Below are positions 1 through 5,051 of a stretch of DNA of 5,051 bases, piece after piece. Source of the DNA: Saprospiraceae bacterium (GTDB lineage: Bacteria; Bacteroidota; Bacteroidia; Chitinophagales; Saprospiraceae); NCBI GenBank assembly GCA_020436955.1, contig JAGQWW010000231.1, positions 1 to 5,051 of the forward strand, read 5' to 3'. The notes beneath the pieces were generated by a model. The model did not search any database and had not been told where the DNA came from. It worked only from the letters and a program-made list of their open reading frames with translations. The position numbers and the translations under genes are program-made. Every line of letters begins with the position of its first letter. Positions within the stretch are counted from its first letter, which is position 1.

Positions 1-826
1 AATTGTTTACACCGGCCAAATGCTGGATAGCACCGCTGATACCGATAGCGATGTATAGGTTTGGACGGATGGCAATACCGGTTTGTCCTACGTGTTCGTG
101 GTGAGGTCTCCAGCCGGCATCTGCTACCGGTCTTGAACAAGCAGTGGTAGCACCCAGTTCTTTTGCCAAATCTTCTACCATTCCCCAGTTTTCCGGGCCT
201 TTCAAACCACGACCTGCACTCACTACCAATTCTGCTTCCGGCAATGGAACAGTACCAGTAACGGTTTCGTGTTTTAGGACTTTTACTTTTGGGCTGCCAG
301 TGTCGATAGAAATATTTTCTACAGCTACCTCTGCGCCATTTGCTGCAGGAGGGAAGGCGTTACCCATCAAGGAAAGTACTTTGTAATCAGTAGTGATTTC
401 ATATGTGGCAATCGCCTTACCTGAATACACTGATTTTTTTACTTTAAATCCTCCGTCAACGGTTGGAAGAGAATTTACACCAGATACTGATCCTGCTTCC
501 AGGTTTACAGCAAGGCGTCCAACCAATGATTTTCCGGTAGATGAATGGCTCAATACAATCACCTTTGCTCCAATTTGCATAGCAGTACCTGCAATAGCTT
601 TGGTAAAGGTCTGACTGTCAAAATGATTTAAAGAGTCGCTTGCAATTTGATACACTTTGTCTGCACCATAAATTCCAAGTTTTCCGGCTTCCTGGTTATC
701 AGTTCCAACCACAAGGGCCGCACACTGCGTGCCCATTGCACCGGCAATAGCTTTTCCGTAACTCACGCTTTCAAATGCGGCTTTTTTAAATTTTCCGCCT
801 TCTGATTCTGCAAATACGAGTACCAT
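1..826 (-). CDS. etfA: Electron transfer flavoprotein alpha subunit (EtfA/FixB family), C-terminus cut by window edge
   Basis: EtfA is the FAD-carrying subunit of the soluble EtfAB heterodimer, which collects electrons from acyl-CoA and other flavin dehydrogenases and passes them to ETF:quinone oxidoreductase. I translated 275 residues. The N-terminal alpha/beta domain starts MVLVFAES. The C-terminal FAD domain is clear: SAGRGLKGPENW (203-214), CSRPVADAGW (230-239), HVGQTG (245-250) and LYIAIGISGAIQHLAG (257-272). R232, Q248, T249, Q268 and H269 align by eye with FAD-contacting positions of known EtfA. The family is usually about 310-325 residues, so roughly 40-50 residues, including the last FAD-contacting segment, lie beyond the edge. 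The ATG at 826 is the only sensible start, because an in-frame TAA lies 15 nt upstream. No Shine-Dalgarno is seen; the leader is A-rich. It lies 43 bp after etfB with no terminator between, so it is probably cotranscribed. Confidence 0.96.
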   Translation of the reverse strand, partial: MVLVFAESEGGKFKKAAFESVSYGKAIAGAMGTQCAALVVGTDNQEAGKLGIYGADKVYQIASDSLNHFDSQTFTKAIAGTAMQIGAKVIVLSHSSTGKSLVGRLAVNLEAGSVSGVNSLPTVDGGFKVKKSVYSGKAIATYEITTDYKVLSLMGNAFPPAANGAEVAVENISIDTGSPKVKVLKHETVTGTVPLPEAELVVSAGRGLKGPENWGMVEDLAKELGATTACSRPVADAGWRPHHEHVGQTGIAIRPNLYIAIGISGAIQHLAGVNN

Positions 827-869
827 ATTATGAGTTTGTTATTATTAGCAAATAGGTTTGAAAAAGGAA

Positions 870-1610
870 TTAGATAGCTTTTGCTTCCTCGTGAAGCAAT
901 CTAACCAACTCGTCCATGTTTTCAGGATCTACCAGTTTTACACCAGACTTAGGTGCCGGTAAATCGAAATGAACCGGTACAGATGGATCGTTGCCTGAAA
1001 CAGGATCTACTACAGTAAGTGGTTTTGATTTGGCCATCATGATTCCTCTCATGTTTGGAATTCGCTGTTCAGCCATTCCCTTGGCAGCACTGATAACAAA
1101 TGGTGTAGCAACTTCCATCACTTCAGAACCTCCTTCAATCTCGCGAGTCGCTGTTGCAGTAGTACCTTCTACATCAAGGCTGGATGCAAAAGAAATGTAA
1201 GGTAAATCCAACATCTCTGCTACCATACCTCCTATCTCACCTCCATTAAAATCAATGGTCTCTTTACCGGTGAAGATGATGTCAAATTCCTCAGATTTAG
1301 CATAGGCAGCTATCTGACGGGCAACATCCATAGCACTTTTTGGGTCGGTATTTACACGCACTGCATTGTCAGCTCCAATTGCCAGGCCTTTTCTAATAAC
1401 CTGGTCATTTTCAGCAGGACCAACATTAATCAATGTTACTGAACCCCCGTTTTTTTCTTTCAATTCAAGGGCTCTTACCAATGCATACCATTCATCGTAT
1501 GGGTTCATAATAAACTGAACACCCGCTTTGTTGAATTCTGATCCATCATCTGAAAAAGAAATCTTGGCGGTGGTATCAGGCGTTTTACTCACACAAACAA
1601 GTAATTTCAT
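870..1610 (-). CDS. etfB: Electron transfer flavoprotein beta subunit (EtfB/FixA family)
   Basis: This is the partner of EtfA; in classical ETFs the beta subunit binds AMP and docks the dehydrogenase. The protein is complete at 246 residues, near the family norm of about 250. Landmarks are the N-terminal strand MKLLVCVSKTPDT, the NPYDEWYALVRALELKE segment (36-52), GLAIGADNAVRV (75-86), the nucleotide-loop region FTGKETIDFNGGEIGGM (113-129), and the family signature region around AAKGMAEQRIPNMRGIMMAK (175-194) followed by SKPL. The nucleotide loop differs from the classical GKQAIDDDxNQTGQ pattern: by eye it is about one residue shorter and has FNGGEIGG in place of the D/N/Q/T residues. This may be a lineage feature. 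The gene heads the etfB-etfA transcription unit, with a probable promoter about 70 bp upstream. Whether the complex is classical or electron-bifurcating cannot be decided here. Confidence 0.97.
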   Translation of the reverse strand: MKLLVCVSKTPDTTAKISFSDDGSEFNKAGVQFIMNPYDEWYALVRALELKEKNGGSVTLINVGPAENDQVIRKGLAIGADNAVRVNTDPKSAMDVARQIAAYAKSEEFDIIFTGKETIDFNGGEIGGMVAEMLDLPYISFASSLDVEGTTATATREIEGGSEVMEVATPFVISAAKGMAEQRIPNMRGIMMAKSKPLTVVDPVSGNDPSVPVHFDLPAPKSGVKLVDPENMDELVRLLHEEAKAI

Positions 1611-1680
1611 TGTATGTAATTTTTATCTGAATTAGTTAGGACTTTTCTTTAAACCGAAAGCTTTCAAACGTAAAAGCGGG

Positions 1681-1688
1681 CAAATATA
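1681..1688 (-). promoter_or_regulatory. Probable -7 box of the etfBA promoter
   Basis: On the minus strand the bases read TATATTTG, a perfect match to the Bacteroidota sigma-factor -7 consensus TAnnTTTG. It lies 70 bp upstream of the etfB ATG, implying a leader of roughly 60-65 nt. No good TTG-type -33 element is seen at the usual spacing; the upstream region is T-rich and overlaps the tail of the terminator hairpin. It is the only consensus -7 box I found in this gap. Confidence 0.5.
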
Positions 1689-1710
1689 GCCATACCTATT
1701 TTGAAAGTCT

Positions 1711-1736
1711 AAAATATTTAGCGAAAATTCGCTAAA
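1711..1736 (-). terminator. Probable intrinsic terminator after the glycoside hydrolase gene
   Basis: A perfect 8-bp inverted repeat (TTTAGCGA / TCGCTAAA at 1717-1724 and 1729-1736) encloses a 4-nt loop. On the minus strand it is followed directly by TATTTT (1716-1711) and begins 16 nt after the hydrolase stop codon. The stem has only three G:C pairs and the T-tract is short and interrupted, so it may be weak. On the plus strand no T-tract follows directly, so it serves the minus-strand gene better. It would insulate etfBA from hydrolase transcription. Confidence 0.5.
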
Positions 1737-1752
1737 AGGCTTTTTGCAACTA

Positions 1753-4665
1753 TTATGGCTGTTTTACAAAGCGAAGCTGCGTCCAATTATTGCCCTCCAG
1801 GACCCTGATAAAATACAGTCCTGATTTTAAGCTGGCAATATCAATTTGGGCCGCATTTCCATTCATCTTAACTTGATTTTTAAGAACAAGTTTGCCGGTG
1901 GCATCATAAATTTCAAATTTGTCACAATTAGCATTTTCACGATATAAATGTAAGGTGTTGCGAGCAGGATTAGGATAGACTACCCAATCTGCCTTTTCAA
2001 TCAAATTACCGGTACCGGTGATTTGGTCACCAAATGCTTCCAAACCAAACCAAAGTGACCTTTCTAAGGACTGGTCTATTCCCAGCAGGAATCGACCCGG
2101 TGCAATAGGGAATAGTGTTCTGGCTTTATCTTGTTGAATGGCACCGGTTGGATCAAGCGGATAAAACTTCACGGAATCAGCCTGGATATTCACCCCGAGA
2201 CTTATCACAACCGGTTTTTGCAAAGTCGGTCCGGACCCCCAATTATTGTGTACGGTGTTCAGGCCATCCCATTCCACACCATCATTTTGGGTTTGGTTGG
2301 TCAATGACAAAATGCTGTATTTACTGTAACGAAGCGGGTCTTCCGTGAGTGATAACCAGCTTACCGCACTAAAATCAGTAGCACCGGTTACCTCCATGCT
2401 TGAAGTGTATAAAAACAAGGGCTGATGGATGGCACCTGCAAAAGATACAAACCGAGGTGTATGGGTGATTAATATTCCATTGTCTACATCAATTTGTACC
2501 TCATTGGTACTTGTGTTCAAGGTCCCGGAGGTGTTTACATCAGGCAGTTGCCCGGGGTCTGTACTGGTCGTTGCTTCAAAATCGCGAATAACAATTCCTT
2601 CCTCCAGGGCCAACCTGGTATTATAAGTATAATGTTTACTCCAACGATTACCTCGATCCACTTTAGGCATGGAAAAGATGTCATCCAGGGTATAGTCGAT
2701 TGGAAATTTACGAGTAGCTGGTGCTATCAGTCCATTTCTGAATACATAACTATATAAAGGACACATCGACATCTGTAGATTGTCCCGGTTCATAGCAAAA
2801 AACTCATCCAGATTGTCACTTTCCCAATCCCAATGGTCAGACTGATATTCAAAAAACATGATCCCGTCTATATCGTGAAAGGAAGCATAAGAAGTAATCA
2901 ACGGCATCATTTCAGCTTTATACCGATTGGGAAATGGATGATTGTATTCACTGATGGTATAGGGCCGATTTTCCAGGCGGTAACCAGGTAGTACATTTGA
3001 TACCGGCCACAAACTATAGGTATAAAGACTTGATTCATTTTCAATGGACCAATCGTCCAGTGACCATCCATTTGGAAAGGAAGGATGGTCAAAATAATTA
3101 TGGTCATCCAAATAATCCAAACCAGATTGTGTATAAGCATCCGGCACTCCGCTAAGTGCATTGGTACCGGTTATCGGGCATTTCACTCCCAGATCATTTT
3201 TTAAAAAAGCATACATTTCATCAAAGTAACTTTTTTGAAGACCCGTGTAAAATTCCGTGATATCCTTAACCCTAGCAGTAGTGTAATTGGGAATTTCATA
3301 ATACCGTAGACGTTGCATATTGCCACTAGCCAGGTCTTCCCCTTGTTTCAAAACCTGTAAAGTCTTTTCCCGATAGATAAAATCATCAAAATAAAAGTCT
3401 CCGTTTTGATCAAAAAAGCTAAAAGCCAATCGTACCAACTCATTATTGGTTTCCGGAGCTGTAAAGTCAAAACTAAAGGTTTGCCAATTGGTCGATACGT
3501 CAAAAGTGCGTCCTCCATACCAGGTCCAGGGAGAATTTTCACGCTGGGCATACGCACTCACACTTTTATTTCCATCGGCCCTACAGGCAAAACTTATCGT
3601 ATAGGATTTCCCAGCTTCGACCGATTGTAACACTTGCTTAAATTGTACATGCCAATTGACACCTGAATGGTCTGTAATGGCAACCTTCCCACAATAATCG
3701 CCTGTGTGAGGATTGGAGCTTTCTGTAGAGATGCTTGCAACTGCAGGGTCATGCCGTTCCAACACCCAGTCCTGAAAAATATCACCTGATTCAAATCCGC
3801 CATCCCTTGCCATATCTTGTTGGTTCGGGTTGGCACCCACGGACCAGGCAGCTTCCAGATCATTTTGAGAAGCATATTTGTTTTGTAAAAATTGTTGAAA
3901 CTTAAGGTCCAGCGTATCACTATGCCTTTGTAAAATATTTCCTCCATTGCCAAAGGGTACCAGCGTATTGCTTTTCCAATACCCATACAGTGTGTTTTCA
4001 TTGGTGATCTCCACCATTGCCACTGCTGGTTCATCTTTCAAAGCATTACCGGTATATGGATTTACACTGTTTAAAAGATTCGCAGCATACAGTTTTTGAT
4101 TATCAATCAACTGCTGGTCAAACATGTTTACCGCCTTCCCATAATCACGGATGGAACCTGCTTGCGCAATACCATCTCCCTCCTTCACTTCTCTGGAGAC
4201 GTGCAAGTTCAGATTGACATAAATCCCGTTTCTTTTCAAATGATAAATAAAATAGTGTAGCCTGTCCAGAGAGACAGGATCAAAAGTAGTGGTATTGTCA
4301 GCATTTCGGTCCAGCAAAGTGCCTTCTTGTGATGACCAGGGATTGTCCATATGGTGCAATCGAATGATGTTTACTCCCATTTTTTGAAGGCGGGCAGCAA
4401 TCCCTGCAGCTTTGTCCTTTGGTGGAAAACATCCTCCAGAAGTGGTATTAAATCCCCAAAAACGAACTTTTTGTCCGTCTACCGTAAAATCACCTTCCGG
4501 AGAGACCTCCACAAAATCTGTTATGGGTTGAACAGGAAAATGCGGTAAAAATGTTTGCTGGCTTGAATCGAAAGCAGGCATATTAAAAGAAAAGCCATTT
4601 GGGAAAAACTGCGCAGATAAGAATAAAGGAGAGACGAGGAAAAGGAAAAGTATAATTCTCTTCAT
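1753..4665 (-). CDS. Secreted clan GH-A-like glycoside hydrolase with inserted CBM-like domain and T9SS sorting domain
   Basis: The protein has 970 residues from the chosen start. An ATG 45 nt further upstream (4710) would add MPLKYRPQKPSNQQE ahead of the signal peptide. I prefer 4665 because MKRIILFLFLVSPLFLSA then begins the protein directly. Domains in order: signal peptide 1-18; TIM-barrel part one about 45-285, with VRFWGFNT (67-74), the histidine strand RLHHMDNPW (102-110) and VEITNEN (218-224); CBM-like beta-sandwich about 287-433; barrel part two about 435-650, with LDDHNYFDHP (519-528), YTISEYNHPFPN (569-580) and IMFFEYQSDHWDW (602-614); a beta-rich region about 685-890; T9SS sorting domain about 894-970. 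E223 (after TN) and E573 (in SEYN) are the likely acid/base and nucleophile, as in retaining clan GH-A enzymes on strands 4 and 7. It probably hydrolyses a polysaccharide or glycoside outside the cell. Substrate and exact GH family (GH5-like or another clan A family) cannot be fixed by eye. No SusC/SusD partner is visible. Confidence 0.88.
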   Translation of the reverse strand: MKRIILFLFLVSPLFLSAQFFPNGFSFNMPAFDSSQQTFLPHFPVQPITDFVEVSPEGDFTVDGQKVRFWGFNTTSGGCFPPKDKAAGIAARLQKMGVNIIRLHHMDNPWSSQEGTLLDRNADNTTTFDPVSLDRLHYFIYHLKRNGIYVNLNLHVSREVKEGDGIAQAGSIRDYGKAVNMFDQQLIDNQKLYAANLLNSVNPYTGNALKDEPAVAMVEITNENTLYGYWKSNTLVPFGNGGNILQRHSDTLDLKFQQFLQNKYASQNDLEAAWSVGANPNQQDMARDGGFESGDIFQDWVLERHDPAVASISTESSNPHTGDYCGKVAITDHSGVNWHVQFKQVLQSVEAGKSYTISFACRADGNKSVSAYAQRENSPWTWYGGRTFDVSTNWQTFSFDFTAPETNNELVRLAFSFFDQNGDFYFDDFIYREKTLQVLKQGEDLASGNMQRLRYYEIPNYTTARVKDITEFYTGLQKSYFDEMYAFLKNDLGVKCPITGTNALSGVPDAYTQSGLDYLDDHNYFDHPSFPNGWSLDDWSIENESSLYTYSLWPVSNVLPGYRLENRPYTISEYNHPFPNRYKAEMMPLITSYASFHDIDGIMFFEYQSDHWDWESDNLDEFFAMNRDNLQMSMCPLYSYVFRNGLIAPATRKFPIDYTLDDIFSMPKVDRGNRWSKHYTYNTRLALEEGIVIRDFEATTSTDPGQLPDVNTSGTLNTSTNEVQIDVDNGILITHTPRFVSFAGAIHQPLFLYTSSMEVTGATDFSAVSWLSLTEDPLRYSKYSILSLTNQTQNDGVEWDGLNTVHNNWGSGPTLQKPVVISLGVNIQADSVKFYPLDPTGAIQQDKARTLFPIAPGRFLLGIDQSLERSLWFGLEAFGDQITGTGNLIEKADWVVYPNPARNTLHLYRENANCDKFEIYDATGKLVLKNQVKMNGNAAQIDIASLKSGLYFIRVLEGNNWTQLRFVKQP
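1756..1986 (-). other. T9SS type A C-terminal sorting domain of the hydrolase
   Basis: The last roughly 77 residues have the usual order of this domain: WVVYPNPARNTLHLY at its start, FEIYDATGKLVLKNQV in the middle, IDIASLKSGLYFIRV, then a final strand ending LRFVKQP. This is the Por secretion (type IX) sorting module, which directs outer-membrane passage and then surface attachment or release. It implies that the host has a T9SS, encoded elsewhere. Confidence 0.93.
3367..3807 (-). other. CBM-like beta-sandwich inserted in the catalytic domain
   Basis: Residues about 287-433 resemble the CBM4/9-type jelly roll. The segment begins RDGGFESGDIFQDWVLE, has the middle pattern VEAGKSYTISFACRA (349-363), and closes with GDFYFDDFIYRE (422-433), the typical last-strand pattern of this fold. 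W380, W382 and Y383 are candidate sugar-stacking aromatics. The segment lies after the putative acid/base E223 and before the nucleophile E573, so it interrupts the barrel rather than sitting at an end. The family call is by pattern only. Confidence 0.65.
4612..4665 (-). other. Signal peptide coding segment of the hydrolase
   Basis: The first 18 residues have a short basic start (MKR), a strongly hydrophobic core (IILFLFLVSPLFL) and end SA before Q. Cleavage before glutamine after a small residue is common in Bacteroidota secreted proteins. No lipobox cysteine is present, so this is a Sec/signal peptidase I export signal rather than a lipoprotein signal, consistent with T9SS export from the periplasm. 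Confidence 0.85.
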
Positions 4666-4734
4666 TTCTTGCTGATTTGAAGGTTTTTGAGGTCTATATT
4701 TTAAAGGCATTCGGGTAAATTTATTTCAAAAAAA

Positions 4735-4742
4735 TATCTTTG
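4735..4742 (+). promoter_or_regulatory. Probable -7 box of the dapD promoter
   Basis: The bases TATCTTTG match the Bacteroidota -7 consensus TAnnTTTG exactly. The box is 72 bp upstream of the dapD ATG, giving an expected leader of about 65 nt, similar to that of etfB. The -33 region, around TTCG at 4710-4713, is a weak match to TTTG/TTG. The leader is rich in A and T runs. Confidence 0.5.
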
Positions 4743-4814
4743 CCCACTTAATACTGTCTTATACCGACTTTTTTAAAAAATTGATTCCATTTTTTTTTAA
4801 AAATCATACCATTC

Positions 4815-5051
4815 ATGGAAAAAATCAAAAACATTATTGAATCAGCCTGGGACAATCGTGAATTATTAAAAGATGCTACAACTTTGGATACCATTCGCGA
4901 AGTGATTGAAATGTTGGATAAAGGAAAGTTGAGATTCGCAGAACCGGATGGAAATGGTGGTTGGTTGGTCAATGACTGGGTGAAAAAGGCGGTAGTGTTG
5001 TATTTTCCTATTCAAAAAATGGAGACCATCGAGGTCGGTCCATTTGAATTC
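4815..5051 (+). CDS. dapD: 2,3,4,5-tetrahydropyridine-2,6-dicarboxylate N-succinyltransferase, N-terminal part (runs off right edge)
   Basis: DapD transfers succinyl from succinyl-CoA to tetrahydrodipicolinate in the succinylase branch of the lysine/meso-diaminopimelate pathway, in the cytoplasm; DAP also feeds peptidoglycan. I translated the 79 codons present: MEKIKNIIESAWDNRELL at the start, IREVIEMLDKGKLRFAEP (28-45), then GGWLVNDWVKKAVVLYF (48-64) and IQKMETIEVGPFEF at the edge. These align with the helical N-terminal domain of known DapD (E. coli begins MQQLQNIIETAFERR and has a matching LDSGALRVAE and WLKKAVLLSF). The left-handed beta-helix acyltransferase domain lies outside; full length is usually about 270 residues. 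The start is supported by that alignment and by an in-frame TGA at 4782-4784 with no other ATG between. No Shine-Dalgarno is seen. It is transcribed divergently from the hydrolase. Confidence 0.94.
   Translation, partial: MEKIKNIIESAWDNRELLKDATTLDTIREVIEMLDKGKLRFAEPDGNGGWLVNDWVKKAVVLYFPIQKMETIEVGPFEF

Noticed and set aside
144..614. Two plus-strand open frames of 80 and 73 codons
   Set aside because: They lie antisense within etfA, whose translation matches its family throughout; they show no recognisable motif and no start context of their own.
1656..1665. 10-bp palindrome GAAAGCTTTC in the etfB leader
   Set aside because: It does not extend beyond 10 bp and has no loop; it could be a half-formed operator but nothing supports that.
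2008..2019. Tandem ACCGGTACCGGT as a possible repeat element
   Set aside because: It is a 12-bp stretch encoding Thr-Gly-Thr-Gly in the linker before the sorting domain; counted only within the ACCGGT excess.
2907..4034. Minus-strand frames of 69-146 codons overlapping the hydrolase
   Set aside because: They are alternate-frame shadows inside a long frame with clear domain structure and no sign of frameshift.
4775..4795. A/T-only hairpin in the dapD leader (AAAAAAT / ATTTTTT)
   Set aside because: The stem has no G:C pairs and arises from homopolymer runs, so it is unlikely to act as a terminator or riboswitch.
4748..4972. Minus-strand 74-codon frame across the divergent gap and dapD
   Set aside because: It is mostly antisense to the conserved dapD N-terminus, and the remainder is low-complexity Phe/Lys from the A/T runs.
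5046..5051. Window ends exactly on GAATTC (EcoRI site) and begins AATT, suggesting a cloned fragment
   Set aside because: Uncut GAATTC sites also occur inside the window (near 1058 and 1533), and the left end reads AATTG, so a simple EcoRI fragment is not supported.

Overview
The window looks like chromosomal DNA from a member of the Bacteroidota. Three signs support this: a secreted enzyme ending in a type IX secretion (T9SS) sorting domain, two upstream regions carrying the Bacteroidota-type -7 box TAnnTTTG, and starts preceded by A/T-rich leaders rather than clear Shine-Dalgarno sites. A marine or environmental lineage (Saprospiria- or Flavobacteria-like) is plausible, but the genus cannot be read from this sequence.

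Layout: positions 1-1610 (minus strand) hold an electron-transfer flavoprotein operon. etfB is complete (870-1610) and is followed after 43 bp by etfA (1-826), whose C-terminus runs off the left edge. A 142-bp gap (1611-1752) contains a probable etfB promoter and a hairpin that probably terminates the upstream gene. Positions 1753-4665 (minus strand) encode a 970-residue secreted multidomain glycoside hydrolase with a signal peptide, a clan GH-A-type catalytic domain interrupted by a CBM-like beta-sandwich, a further beta-rich region and the T9SS sorting domain. A 149-bp divergent gap (4666-4814) separates it from the start of dapD on the plus strand (4815 to the right edge).

The genes do not form one pathway. 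EtfAB carries electrons from flavin dehydrogenases towards the quinone pool, and DapD acts in lysine/diaminopimelate synthesis. The glycoside hydrolase is a stand-alone secreted enzyme between two housekeeping loci, with no SusC/SusD, regulator or other carbohydrate gene visible. It is the least characterised item here. I see no RNA gene, CRISPR array, insertion sequence or new defence-type system, and no gene-free stretch over 300 bp.
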